Source of the DNA: Acidovorax sp. FHTAMBA
GTDB lineage: Bacteria; Pseudomonadota; Gammaproteobacteria; Burkholderiales; Burkholderiaceae_C
Direction of reading: 5' to 3'
DNA: 64,000 nucleotides
Assembly: GCF_038958875.1 (NCBI RefSeq)
Contig: NZ_CP152407.1
Coordinates: 1,309,501 to 1,373,500, forward strand
Shown here in pieces: positions 35,042 through 43,766 of the stretch. Below the pieces are notes generated by a model. That model saw only the letters and a list, made by a program, of their open reading frames with translations. It searched no databases and had not been told where the DNA came from. Within the stretch, counting starts at the first letter, position 1. Each line of letters starts with the position of its first letter. Both the position numbers and the translations under genes were made by a program.

Positions 35042-36454
35042 TTAACCCGCTGGCGGCAGTGGCCAGGGCCTCTGGGGGTCGCGGATCAGCTCGAACGCAC
35101 GGGCCACCTGCAGCACGCCCAGGTCGTCAAAGCGCGCGCCCGCAATCTGCAGGCCGATGGGCAGGCCGGTGGTGGTGTAGCCGCAGTTGACGGAAGCGGC
35201 GGGCTGCTCGGACATGTTGAACGGCACGGTGAAGCCGATGTGCTCGAGCGGGCGCAGCGGGTCGTTGGTGGGCGAGGGCAGCTCGGCCTGAAAGGCGACG
35301 TTGGGCGCCACCGGCGAGATGACGTAGTCAAACGCACTGCAGGCCTTCACGGTGTTGACGCGCGTCAGGTGGAACTGGTGGCTGGCGTTGAAGACTTCAG
35401 CACCGCTCATGCCCGCAGCGCTGTCGGCCCAGGTGCGGATGTAGGGCAGCACCTTGTCGCGCCGCGCCGCAGGCAGGGCCTGCATGTCGATGTGCGAGCG
35501 CATGCGCCAGAAATGGTCCATGCCGTCGAGCATGGCCTGGGTCATGAAAGGCCGCATGGGCACGATGGTGGCGCCTGCAGCCTCCATGAGCCGGGCCGCG
35601 CGCTCCACGGCGGCTTTCACTTCAGGCTCTACGGGAAGGCCGCAGCCTGCGTCCAGCAGCAGGCCTATCTTCAAACCTTGCAGGCTGCGCGTGCGCCCGG
35701 CCAGCGTGTTGAACTGGCTCCAGGCGATGTCCTGGTAGGGCAGGCTCATGCTGTCGCGCGCGTCGGGCTGGCTCAGCACCTGCATCATCAGCGCGGCGTC
35801 GGCCACTGTGCGTGTCATGGGGCCGGCGGCGCGGCCCGTGTAGGGTGGGTCGATGGGGATGCGGCCCAGGCTGGGCTTCAAACTGAAGATGCCGCACCAG
35901 CTGGCGGGCAGCCGCAGCGAGCCACCAATGTCGGTACCGATGTGCAGCGGGCCGTAGCCTGCAGCTGCCGCAGCGCCACCACCGGCGCTGGAGCCGCCCG
36001 GGCCCTTGCTCAGGTCCCAGGGGTTGCGTGACAGCGGGTGGAAGGTGGACAGGCCCGAGGACAGCATGCCGTAGTCGGGCATGGTGGTCTTGGCCACGAT
36101 GACGGCGCCCGCCTCGCGCATGCGGGCGGCGGGCGGCGCATCGGCTGCGGCGGGCACCAGCTCGACCGCGGCCGTGCCCAGCGGGGTCGCGTCGCCCTGC
36201 GTGGCGATGTTCTCCTTGATGGTTGCGGGCACGCCGTCGAGGGCTCCCTGGGGCTCGCCGCGCAGCCAGCGGGCCTCGGAGGCACGGGCCTGGGCCAGCG
36301 CCACCTCGGGGCGCAGCAGGTAGGTGGCCTTGATGTGCGGCTCCCACCGGTCAATGTGTGCCAGCACGGCCTGTGTGACCTCGACGGGGGACAGCGTGCG
36401 CTGGCGGTAGGCTGCCACCAGGTCGTGGGCGGGGAGGTCGTGCAAGGCGGTCAT
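35042..36454 (-). CDS. Amidase signature family hydrolase
   Basis: A 470-residue amidase-signature enzyme that hydrolyses a C-N amide bond. The Ser-cisSer-Lys triad is visible: Lys in GVPATIKENIA near residue 85, cis-Ser in GPGGSSAGGGAAAA near 160 and the nucleophile in IGTDIGGSLRLPA near 184. The start MTALHDLPAHDLVAAYRQ is used; the ATG at 36478 lies in a repeat. No signal peptide is seen, so it is cytoplasmic. GatA is excluded by the lack of gatB/gatC neighbours. It follows a peptide-type ABC transporter, suggesting that imported amides are its substrate. Confidence 0.87.
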   Translation of the reverse strand: MTALHDLPAHDLVAAYRQRTLSPVEVTQAVLAHIDRWEPHIKATYLLRPEVALAQARASEARWLRGEPQGALDGVPATIKENIATQGDATPLGTAAVELVPAAADAPPAARMREAGAVIVAKTTMPDYGMLSSGLSTFHPLSRNPWDLSKGPGGSSAGGGAAAAAGYGPLHIGTDIGGSLRLPASWCGIFSLKPSLGRIPIDPPYTGRAAGPMTRTVADAALMMQVLSQPDARDSMSLPYQDIAWSQFNTLAGRTRSLQGLKIGLLLDAGCGLPVEPEVKAAVERAARLMEAAGATIVPMRPFMTQAMLDGMDHFWRMRSHIDMQALPAARRDKVLPYIRTWADSAAGMSGAEVFNASHQFHLTRVNTVKACSAFDYVISPVAPNVAFQAELPSPTNDPLRPLEHIGFTVPFNMSEQPAASVNCGYTTTGLPIGLQIAGARFDDLGVLQVARAFELIRDPQRPWPLPPAG

Positions 36455-36473
36455 GGCGGGGGTGGGAAGTTTT

Positions 36474-36537
36474 ATCAATAAAAAAGGCCGCCAGCGCTTA
36501 TTGGTAAAGCGCTGGAAGCTATCTATTTAGGAGCTAA
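36474..36537 (-). repeat. Family A hairpin repeat, copy 9
   Basis: Reverse copy with a perfect 9-bp stem, CCAGCGCTT-ATTGGTA-AAGCGCTGG, followed by AAGCTATCTATTTAGGAGCT. It lies just upstream of the amidase. Confidence 0.88.
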
Positions 36538-36587
36538 TGGCTCCGTGCATTTCAGGTATCCAACGCGCTGGCACCGCTCGTAGCCCT

Positions 36588-36713
36588 GGATACTGGCGCG
36601 GCCCAGTCGCAGGCAGCCGAGCAAGGGCCGCCCCGCAGCGAGGGCTGCGTCCCCCTGCCCGCATGGCGCAGCCATGCGAGAGCGGGGGGAAGGCGCGAAG
36701 CGACTCAGGGGGG
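36588..36713 (-). repeat. Family B GC-rich repeat, copy 3
   Basis: In reverse it reads CCCCCTGAGTCGCTTCGCGC through GCGGGCAGGGGGACGCAGCC to GGGCCGCGCCAGTATCC, matching the copy at 25525-25655 almost throughout. An inner CATGGCTGCGCCATG palindrome is present. Together with copy 9 of family A it fills the amidase-transporter gap, which has no gene. Confidence 0.85.
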
Positions 36714-36722
36714 TGTCCGATC

Positions 36723-38213
36723 TCAACTCCACGACAGGGCCGACAGGTCATTCGCGAACACGGGCATGTCTTTCCACAGGCCCTTGAGGTTCTTGTTGGC
36801 CACCGTGATCCACTGGTTGGAATACAGGAAACCGTGCACCGCGTCCTCGGCCAGCAGGCGCTGCGCTTCGCCCAGCAGCCGTGCGCGGTCGGCAGGGCGG
36901 GCGGCGTTCTTGATCTGGTCGAACAGATCGTTGAACTTGGCGGACTTGTAGCCCCAGTAGTAGTCGGGCTTGGTGAAGTTGGCCAGGTCAAACGGCTCTA
37001 CGTGGCTGATGATGGTCAGGTCGTAGTTCTTGTTGCCGTAGGTGCCGCTGAGCCACTGGGCCCATTCCACGTTCTGGATCTTGGCGATGATGCCCACCTT
37101 GGCCAGCTGGGCGGCCACCACCTCGCCACCCTGGCGGGCGTAAGGCGTGGGGGGCAGCGTCATGGTCAGCTCCAGCGGCGTCTTGATGCCGGCTTCGGCC
37201 AGCAGTTTCCTGGCCTTTTCGGGATCGAAGGGGTTGATGCCCGTGGTGTCCACATAGCCGAACGCGCCGGGCACATAGTGGCTGCCGATGGGCGCGCCGT
37301 AGCCGTCGCCAGCACCTTCGATCACGGCCTTGCGGTCCACGGCGGCGGCAATGGCGCGGCGCACGCGCACGTCGTCGAGCGGCTTCTTGGCATTGTTGAT
37401 GGCCAGGATGGTCTTGGCGCGCGAGCCGCTCACCACCACCTGGAACTTGGGGTTGGCCTTGAACTGCGCGACGCTGCGCGGTGTGACGCGTGGGAAGGCG
37501 TCCACATCGCCTGCCAGCAGCGCGGCCACCTGCGCGGCGGGGTCGGAGATGAAGCGGAACGTGGCGCGCTTGATCCGGATGGTGGCCGGGGCGCGGAAAC
37601 CGTTCCAGGCCGTCAGCACCACCGATGAGCCCTTGTTCCAGGCCTGCAGCTGGTAGGGGCCGGTGCCCACGGGCTTGTTGGCGTTGGTGTCTGCGCTTTT
37701 GGGCTCCACGATGATGGAGGTGGCCTGGCCCAGCACGAAGAGCAGGTCGGGGTCGATCTCCTTGTTGAGCAGCACCACGGTGTAGTCGTCCACCACCTGC
37801 GTGGTCAGGCCCGCAAAGGTGCGCTTGTCCTTGTTGGTGCTTTTTTCGCCTGCTGCGCGGTCGAACGAAAACTTCACGGCGGCGGCGGTGAAGGGCTCGC
37901 CGTTGCTGAACTTCACGCCCCGGCGCAGCTTGAAGGTGTAGGTCTTGAGGTCGGGCGAGACTTCCCAGCTCTCGGCCAGCAGCGGCGACACGCTGCCGTC
38001 GGCGTTGATCTTGGTGAGCGTCTCGAAGATGTTGTAGTGCACGATTTCAGCAATGGCCGATGCCGCACCGGCGGTCGGGTCCAGGCCTGGGGGCTCCAGC
38101 GTCATCGCCAGCGTCACCGCATCTTTTCGGCCTTGCGCCAGGGCGGCGAGCGGGGTGGACAGAGGCACGGCGGCGATGGCGCCAGTGGCAAGGACGGTAC
38201 GGCGGTTCAACAT
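36723..38213 (-). CDS. Peptide-type ABC transporter, substrate-binding protein
   Basis: A 496-residue periplasmic solute-binding protein of the DppA/OppA type. The start at 38213 follows a GGAGA ribosome site and opens a signal peptide MLNRRTVLATGAIAAVPL... cleaved after ALA near residue 27; the twin arginine suggests possible Tat export. The mature protein starts AVTLAMTLEPPGLDPTAGAA, with GVKFSNGEPFTAAAVKFS near residue 105 typical of family 5 binding proteins. The ligand is not deducible. It follows the two ATPase genes. Confidence 0.92.
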   Translation of the reverse strand: MLNRRTVLATGAIAAVPLSTPLAALAQGRKDAVTLAMTLEPPGLDPTAGAASAIAEIVHYNIFETLTKINADGSVSPLLAESWEVSPDLKTYTFKLRRGVKFSNGEPFTAAAVKFSFDRAAGEKSTNKDKRTFAGLTTQVVDDYTVVLLNKEIDPDLLFVLGQATSIIVEPKSADTNANKPVGTGPYQLQAWNKGSSVVLTAWNGFRAPATIRIKRATFRFISDPAAQVAALLAGDVDAFPRVTPRSVAQFKANPKFQVVVSGSRAKTILAINNAKKPLDDVRVRRAIAAAVDRKAVIEGAGDGYGAPIGSHYVPGAFGYVDTTGINPFDPEKARKLLAEAGIKTPLELTMTLPPTPYARQGGEVVAAQLAKVGIIAKIQNVEWAQWLSGTYGNKNYDLTIISHVEPFDLANFTKPDYYWGYKSAKFNDLFDQIKNAARPADRARLLGEAQRLLAEDAVHGFLYSNQWITVANKNLKGLWKDMPVFANDLSALSWS

Positions 38214-38318
38214 GGTGGGAGTCTCCAGACAATAACCAGACAAAAAAACCAGAGCAGGGCCCGCCGCAATTGCGGTGAGGGCACACAAAGCTTTCTACAC
38301 CATCGCGTGCAACCCGGG

Positions 38319-39179
38319 TTATCCGTTTGTTGCTGCGGCAGCAGCCGCTGCCCGGCGTGCGCGTGCGCGGCCCGGCTGCACCTGCGGCACGGCGCCCACC
38401 AGTGCCTGGGTGTAAGGGTGCTGGGCGTTGTGGAACAGCTCGCCGGGCGCTCCCCGTTCCACGATGCGCCCCTGGTACAGCACCACCACTTCGTCGCACA
38501 GGTGGTTGACCACCGCGAGGTCGTGGCTGATCAGCATGTAGGTGATGCCGAACTGCTGCTGCAGGTCCTGCATCAGGTTCAGCACCTGGGCCTGCACCGA
38601 CACGTCGAGCGCGCTCACGGGTTCATCGGCCACGATGAGGCGGGGCCGGGTGATGAGGGCCCGCGCAATGGCGATGCGCTGGCGCTGGCCGCCCGAAAAT
38701 TCATGCGGGTACTTGGAGAGGTCGTTGGTGCGCAGGCCCACCTGCGACAGCACCTCCCCGGCCTGCTCGCGCTGCTCGGCGCGTGTGGTCTGGCCCTGCG
38801 CCTGCAGCGGCTCGGTCACGATGCGCTCCACGGTCTGGCGCGGGTCTAGCGATCCGTACGGGTCCTGGAACACCATCTGAAAATCGCGCCGCGCCTGGCG
38901 CAGTTGCCCTGCGGGCAGCTGGTGCAGGTTGCGGCCCAGCAGCTCTACCGTGCCGGAGGTGGGTGCATCCAGCGCCATCACCAGCCGTGCCAGGGTGGAC
39001 TTGCCCGACCCCGATTCGCCGACGATGCCGAGGCTGCGGCCAGAGGCAATCGAAAAGCAGACGCCATTGAGCGCATGCACCTTGCCCGGCGGGCGAAACA
39101 GGTGCTCGCGCGGCAGCGCGTATTCGCGCACCAGGTCGGTGACCTGGAGCAGGTGCGCGGTGGGCTGGGCTGAGGTCAT
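38319..39179 (-). CDS. Peptide-type ABC transporter, ATP-binding protein (DppF-like)
   Basis: A 286-residue ATPase. Walker A GESGSGKST is near residue 54, the signature FSGGQRQR near 167 and Walker B LIVADEPVSALDVSVQAQVL near 188. The N-terminal REYALPREHLFRPPGKVHAL segment is typical of the DppF/OppF subunit. The C-terminus is Ala/Arg-rich. The gene overlaps the DppD-like gene by four bases (ATGA). Confidence 0.92.
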   Translation of the reverse strand: MTSAQPTAHLLQVTDLVREYALPREHLFRPPGKVHALNGVCFSIASGRSLGIVGESGSGKSTLARLVMALDAPTSGTVELLGRNLHQLPAGQLRQARRDFQMVFQDPYGSLDPRQTVERIVTEPLQAQGQTTRAEQREQAGEVLSQVGLRTNDLSKYPHEFSGGQRQRIAIARALITRPRLIVADEPVSALDVSVQAQVLNLMQDLQQQFGITYMLISHDLAVVNHLCDEVVVLYQGRIVERGAPGELFHNAQHPYTQALVGAVPQVQPGRARARRAAAAAAATNG

Positions 39180-40213
39180 GCGGCTCCCTCGGCAGTGGTC
39201 CGCACGCCAGCACTTTGCGCTTCGGCAATGGCCTCGCTCCGAAGGCAGCGCACTTCGTGATCACCATCTTCGTCCGTAGCCACCAGCGTGGCGGGTGGCA
39301 CCTCGTGGTGACAAGCATCCACTGTGTAGCTGCAGCGCCCTGCAAAAGGGCAGCCTGCGGGCAGGTCCACCAGCTCGGGCACTGTGCCCGGAATGGTGGA
39401 CAGGCGCGGGCGCTGACCGGGCGCATGCACGGCACCCAGGTGGGGCCGTGCGGCAAACAGGCCGCGCGTGTAGGGGTGCGCCATGGCAGAAAAGACCGAG
39501 GCGGTGGAGCCGCTTTCGACCACGCTGCCGCCGTACATCACCATCATGCGGTCCACGTTCTGCGAGATCACCCCGAGGTCGTGCGAGATCAGGATCAGCG
39601 CCATGTTGCGCTCGGCCACCAGGTCGCTGATGAGGTCCAGGATCTGCTGCTGGATGGTCACGTCGAGCGCTGTGGTGGGCTCGTCGGCAATCAGCAGGTC
39701 GGGCCCGCAGGCCAGCGCCATCGCAATGGTGATGCGCTGGCGTTGCCCGCCCGAGAACTGGTGCGGATAGGCGTCAAAGCGCTGTGCGGCGTTGGGGATG
39801 CCCACGCGGTCCAGCAGTGCAATCGCTTCGGTGCGTGCGGCTGCTGCGTTCATGCCCCGGTGCAGGCGCAGCGGCTCTGCCACCTGGCGGCCAATGGTGT
39901 GCACGGGGTTCAGGGCCGTCATGGGCTCCTGGAACACCATGCCCATGCGGTTGCCGCGCATCTGGCACATCTGTGCATCGGTGCGGCCCACCAGTTCCTG
40001 CCCGTCAAAGCGGATGCTGCCGGTGACCTGTGCACTCTCGGGCAGCAGGCCCATGAGCGACATGGCAGTGATGGACTTGCCGCAACCCGATTCACCAATC
40101 AGGCCCAGGGTTTCACCGCGCGCCAGCGAAAAGCTCACGCCGCGCACGGCATCGGCCGGGCCCCGGTGCGTCTGCAGGCGGATGCGGAGGTCGGAGACTT
40201 CTAACAGAGACAT
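39176..40213 (-). CDS. Peptide-type ABC transporter, ATP-binding protein (DppD-like)
   Basis: The partner ATPase, 345 residues, starting at MSLLEVSDLRIRLQT (40213). Walker A GESGCGKS is near residue 42, the signature FSGGQRQR near 155 and Walker B LLIADEPTTALDVTIQQQIL near 175. The C-terminal oligopeptide-transporter domain has CPFAGRCSY and further cysteines (about 285-315), which in DppD relatives bind a 4Fe-4S cluster. It belongs to the permease-permease-ATPase-ATPase-binding protein operon. Confidence 0.93.
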   Translation of the reverse strand: MSLLEVSDLRIRLQTHRGPADAVRGVSFSLARGETLGLIGESGCGKSITAMSLMGLLPESAQVTGSIRFDGQELVGRTDAQMCQMRGNRMGMVFQEPMTALNPVHTIGRQVAEPLRLHRGMNAAAARTEAIALLDRVGIPNAAQRFDAYPHQFSGGQRQRITIAMALACGPDLLIADEPTTALDVTIQQQILDLISDLVAERNMALILISHDLGVISQNVDRMMVMYGGSVVESGSTASVFSAMAHPYTRGLFAARPHLGAVHAPGQRPRLSTIPGTVPELVDLPAGCPFAGRCSYTVDACHHEVPPATLVATDEDGDHEVRCLRSEAIAEAQSAGVRTTAEGAA

Positions 40214-40242
40214 CGTGGGGTCTGGGAGGCTTCTGGGCAGGG

Positions 40243-41115
40243 TCAACGCTTACGCGAGAGGCGGGGGTCGAGCAAATCACGCAGCCCGTCACCCAGCAGG
40301 TTCAGCCCCAGCACTGCCAGCGCAATCGCCATGCCAGGCCAGACGGCCAGCAGCGGGGCCTGGAACATCAGCGTCTGTGCCTCGCTGAGCATGCGGCCCC
40401 AGGAGGGCTGGGGCGGCTGGGTGCCCAGGCCCAGGTACGACAGGGCGGCTTCGGCCAGGATGGCAATGGCGAACTGGATGGTGGCCTGCACGATGAGCAC
40501 CGACAGGATATTGGGCAGCACGTGTTCCAGCGTGATGCGCCAGCTGCCCTTGCCGCAGGCGCGTGATGCCAGGATGTATTCGCGCGACCACACGGCGTTG
40601 GCCGATGCGCGCGTGACGCGCGCAAATGTGGGGATGTTGAAGATGCCGATGGCGATGATGGAGTTGACGATGCCCGCGCCGAACACCGCCGTCATCATGA
40701 TGGCCGAGAGGATGGCGGGAAAGGCGAACGTGAAGTCTGCCAGCCGCATGATCAGCTCTTCCACCCAGCCGCGCTTTGCCGCCGCCAGCAGGCCCAGCGC
40801 CGTGCCAATGGTCAGGCCAATGCCCACGGCGATCACGCCCACCAGGATGGAGTTGCGCGCGCCCACCAGCAGCAGCGAGGCGACGTCGCGCCCAAAGGCA
40901 TCGGTGCCCAGCCAGTGTGTGCCAGTGGGTGGTTGCAGCTTGTTGGCCAGGTCCATTTCGTAGGGCGACCAGGGCGTCCAGACCAGCGAGAGGGCGGCCG
41001 CCAGGACCAGCAGCAGCGAGAGTACGGCGCCAATGACAAAGCTGCGGTGGCGCAGCGCACGGTACAGCCAGCCGGACGCAACAACGGGAGGGGTGGCGGG
41101 GAGGGCAGCGGTCAT
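40243..41115 (-). CDS. Peptide-type ABC transporter, permease (DppC-like)
   Basis: A 290-residue permease with the N-terminal helix of the DppC/OppC type (FVIGAVLSLLLVLAAALSLV), the WLGTDAFGRDVASLLLVGAR motif near residue 72, and the EAA-like loop ASRACGKGSWRITLEHVLPN near residue 190. It begins seven bases after the DppB-like gene and forms the membrane pore with it. Confidence 0.93.
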   Translation of the reverse strand: MTAALPATPPVVASGWLYRALRHRSFVIGAVLSLLLVLAAALSLVWTPWSPYEMDLANKLQPPTGTHWLGTDAFGRDVASLLLVGARNSILVGVIAVGIGLTIGTALGLLAAAKRGWVEELIMRLADFTFAFPAILSAIMMTAVFGAGIVNSIIAIGIFNIPTFARVTRASANAVWSREYILASRACGKGSWRITLEHVLPNILSVLIVQATIQFAIAILAEAALSYLGLGTQPPQPSWGRMLSEAQTLMFQAPLLAVWPGMAIALAVLGLNLLGDGLRDLLDPRLSRKR

Positions 41116-41121
41116 GGCAAA

Positions 41122-42084
41122 TCAGATATCGCTGGCTTTGACGCGGGGGTCGATCACGGCGTAGAGGATGTCCACGACGAAGTTCACGATGACCACCATG
41201 GCGGCGAGCAGCATCACGCAGTTGCGCACCACGATCAGGTCGCGGTTGGAGATGGACTGGAAGATCAGCCGACCCAGGCCGGGCAGGTAGAACACGTTCT
41301 CGACCACGATGGTGCCCGCCAGCAGGTTGGCGAACTGCAGCCCCATCACCGTGATCACCGGAATCATCGCGTTGCGCAGCACATGGCCCCAGAGCGCCGC
41401 GCGCTGCGTGAGGCCCTTGGCCCGCGCCGTGCGCACAAAGTCTTCACGCAACACCTCCAGCACCGCCGAACGCGTGATGCGCGCCAGGATGGCCGCCTGC
41501 ACCACGGCCAGCGCAATGGCGGGCAGCAGCAGGGCCTTGAGGGCTTCGAACGGGCTGCCGCCCGCATCTTCCGTCCAGCCCGGAAAGCCGCCGGCCGAGA
41601 ACCATTGGAGCTTCACCGAGAACAGCAGGATCAGCAGAATGGCGAACCAGAAGTTGGGGATGGCAATGCCGATCTGGGCCAGGCCCATCACGCCCACGTC
41701 CCCCAGCCTGTTATGGCGCGATGCCGCATACACACCCGCCGCCAGCGCCAGTACCGTGGTGATCACCATGGCCATCAGGGCCAGTGGCACGGTGAGGGCC
41801 AGGCGTTCCAGCACCAGCTCCAGCACGGGGGAGCTGTAGGCGTAGCTCTCGCCCATGTCGCCCACCATAAGGCCGCTGACCCATTGCCAGTAGCGCAGCG
41901 CGGCGGGCTGGTCCAGCCCCAGCTTGCTGGCCAGGGCGGCCACGGCTTCCGGCGCCGCGTCGGGGCCCATCAAGATCTGCGCGGCGTTGCCCGGCAGGAT
42001 CTCCAGCACCATGAACACCACCACGGAAGCGCCGAACAGCGTGGCCAGTAGCGTGATGAACCGTTTGAGAAAAAACAGACCCAT
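41122..42084 (-). CDS. Peptide-type ABC transporter, permease (DppB-like)
   Basis: The first gene of the transporter operon, encoding a 320-residue permease. The N-terminal helix (RFITLLATLFGASVVVFMVLEILPG) and the coupling loop RTARAKGLTQRAALWGHVLR near residue 220 are typical of DppB/OppB. A plausible sigma-70 promoter overlapping the palindrome TGTGTACACA lies 36-65 bases upstream. Confidence 0.93.
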   Translation of the reverse strand: MGLFFLKRFITLLATLFGASVVVFMVLEILPGNAAQILMGPDAAPEAVAALASKLGLDQPAALRYWQWVSGLMVGDMGESYAYSSPVLELVLERLALTVPLALMAMVITTVLALAAGVYAASRHNRLGDVGVMGLAQIGIAIPNFWFAILLILLFSVKLQWFSAGGFPGWTEDAGGSPFEALKALLLPAIALAVVQAAILARITRSAVLEVLREDFVRTARAKGLTQRAALWGHVLRNAMIPVITVMGLQFANLLAGTIVVENVFYLPGLGRLIFQSISNRDLIVVRNCVMLLAAMVVIVNFVVDILYAVIDPRVKASDI

Positions 42085-42119
42085 GGAGTGGCGTGGGAGA
42101 AGATGGCGGGCGCGGCGGA

Positions 42120-42148
42120 ATTAATGTGTACACACAGCATAACGGCAA
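42120..42148 (-). promoter_or_regulatory. Candidate promoter with palindromic operator for the peptide transporter
   Basis: On the minus strand TTGCCG (42148-42143) and ATTAAT (42125-42120) are separated by 17 bases, each matching 4 of 6 consensus positions. The spacer includes the perfect palindrome TGTGTACACA, a plausible repressor site. Confidence 0.35.
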
Positions 42149-42282
42149 AAACATCCACGCCAGCGATGGTGTGTTGCAGTGTGGCAGGCGGGGCATATTC
42201 CACCGCGCGGGATAATACGCAGCATGAACCGCAGCGCACACTCTCTTGACCTGGCCACAGGCACCGTGATCCGGGAGGCCCT

Positions 42283-42540
42283 ATGGCACTGATGATCACC
42301 GATGAGTGCATCAACTGCGACGTGTGCGAGCCCGAATGCCCCAACCAGGCCATCTACCTCGGGCAGGAGATTTACGAGATCAACCCGGACAAGTGCACGG
42401 AATGTGTGGGGCACTTCGACGAGCCGCAGTGTGTGCAGGTCTGCCCCGTGGCATGCATCCCTGTGAATCCGCAGCATGTCGAGAACCGTGAAACCCTGTG
42501 GCAGAAGTTTCAGCGCCTGCAGGCGGCCTCCTCGGTGTGA
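42283..42540 (+). CDS. 2[4Fe-4S] ferredoxin (YfhL type)
   Basis: An 85-residue ferredoxin. The first cluster motif is CINCDVCEPECP near residue 9. The second begins CTECVGHFDEPQCVQVCP, where an insertion separates the second and third cysteines, as is typical of YfhL/Alvin-type ferredoxins. The C-terminal helix (about 65-85) is also typical. It is divergent from the peptide transporter; a GATAAT at 42211-42216 may be its -10. Confidence 0.92.
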   Translation: MALMITDECINCDVCEPECPNQAIYLGQEIYEINPDKCTECVGHFDEPQCVQVCPVACIPVNPQHVENRETLWQKFQRLQAASSV

Positions 42541-42550
42541 GATTGCAAGC

Positions 42551-42607
42551 CAAATCAGCCCTCAGCGCTTATGCAGCAAGCGCCAGCAGCTATTAAATCA
42601 GTAGTAT
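42551..42607 (-). repeat. Family A hairpin repeat, copy 10
   Basis: Reverse copy with the stem GCGCTT-ATGCAGC-AAGCGC followed by CAGCAGCTATTAAATCAGTAG. It lies between the convergent ferredoxin and small membrane protein genes, where it could terminate both. Confidence 0.85.
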
Positions 42608-42647
42608 TTCGTTTTCCCGCCGTCGCGGCTTCCTTCCTTCTTTCCAT

Positions 42648-42935
42648 TCATTGAACGGAATCCGGCAAGTAGTTGGACCGGCGCAGGTGGCGGTTGAGCC
42701 ACGATTTGCGTACGCACACCAGGGGCAGGCCCAGGAGGGCAAACACGGCGCCAGCATAGATGCCGGTGCGCTTGCATTCGTCGGAGGTGGTGAGCTCCTG
42801 CTGACAGCGCATGGCGATGTCGGGGCGCTGCAGCGCCTGCCAGTTCCATGCCATGAGCAGCAGGCCAAACAGGACCGCCAGCCATCCGAAGGTGCGAATC
42901 GCCCAGCGGGCGCGTCGGAGTTCGTTGTCGTTCAT
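42648..42935 (-). CDS. Small membrane protein of unknown function
   Basis: A 95-residue protein with two hydrophobic helices (about residues 15-33 and 58-75) separated by a loop with two cysteines (MRCQQELTTSDECKRTG). The C-terminus is basic and cytoplasmic by the positive-inside rule. I do not recognise a family. It starts 27 bases after the pth stop codon on the same strand, so it may be the last gene of that operon. Confidence 0.65.
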   Translation of the reverse strand: MNDNELRRARWAIRTFGWLAVLFGLLLMAWNWQALQRPDIAMRCQQELTTSDECKRTGIYAGAVFALLGLPLVCVRKSWLNRHLRRSNYLPDSVQ

Positions 42936-42962
42936 GGGCGGTGGGGTGTTTTGCGAGGCGTT

Positions 42963-43571
42963 TCAGTCTTCCGCCGGGCGCGGGGGCTTTGGCCGGGGCG
43001 GTTTCGTGGTGTGGATGAGCAAGGTCGCCTTGTCCATCTCGCCAGCCAGCAGGGCCGGGCAGGCTTTGAGGGAATGGGCAATGCAGTCTTCGATCCGCGT
43101 GCGCTGGTCGGCAGACGGTTTTTTGAGCACCCAGTTGGCCACTTCGCTTTTCACACCGGGGTGGCCGATGCCGATGCGCAGGCGCCAGTAATCGGGTGAG
43201 CCGAGTTGCCCGTGGATGTCCCGCAGGCCATTGTGTCCGGCGTGGCTGCCGCCGCGCTTGAGCTTGACCTGGCCGGGTGGGATGTCGAGTTCGTCGTGCG
43301 CCACCAGGATTTCTTCGGGCAGGATCTTGAAGAACCGCGCAAGGGATGCCACCGACTTGCCTGAGAGGTTCATGAAGGTCTGCGGCTGCAGCAGCCATAC
43401 GCTCTGGCCATGCACCGTGGTGCGCGCCACCAGCCCGTGGTAGCTGCGCTCTGGCACCAGGGTGGTCTTGAGCTCGCGGGCCAGGGCGTCAATCCACCAG
43501 AACCCTGCATTGTGGCGGGTGGCCTCGTAGTCGGGCCCCGGGTTTCCAAGGCCTACAAACAGCTTGATCAT
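42963..43571 (-). CDS. pth: Peptidyl-tRNA hydrolase Pth
   Basis: This essential enzyme releases tRNA from stalled peptidyl-tRNA. The 202-residue frame starts MIKLFVGLGNPGPDYEATRHN; the active-site histidine is in TRHNAGF near residue 20, and PQTFMNLSG near 65, HDELDIPPG near 93 and GGSHAGHNGLRD near 107 are all present. The C-terminal 20 residues are basic and Pro-rich. It lies downstream of rplY as in many bacteria, with an intrinsic terminator between them that may lower its expression. Confidence 0.96.
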   Translation of the reverse strand: MIKLFVGLGNPGPDYEATRHNAGFWWIDALARELKTTLVPERSYHGLVARTTVHGQSVWLLQPQTFMNLSGKSVASLARFFKILPEEILVAHDELDIPPGQVKLKRGGSHAGHNGLRDIHGQLGSPDYWRLRIGIGHPGVKSEVANWVLKKPSADQRTRIEDCIAHSLKACPALLAGEMDKATLLIHTTKPPRPKPPRPAED

Positions 43572-43674
43572 CTGTCGGATTATCTGTGGGCCAAGGCACG
43601 GCGAAACCGGACAGTCCGCGTGTCTGGCACGACTGTGGCCTGGGTGGGGTGTCTGGCCTGCAACGTTGGTAATG

Positions 43675-43701
43675 AAAAACGGCCCACACAAGGTGGGCCG
43701 T
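43675..43701 (-). terminator. Intrinsic terminator after rplY
   Basis: On the minus strand ACGGCCCAC pairs with GTGGGCCGT around CTTGT, followed by five T residues. Confidence 0.88.
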
Positions 43702-43766
43702 AACTCGGGCCAGTCTTGCCGGGGCAAGCCTGACCGTGCGGGAGAGTGAAGCTGTCCGTTGAAGGA

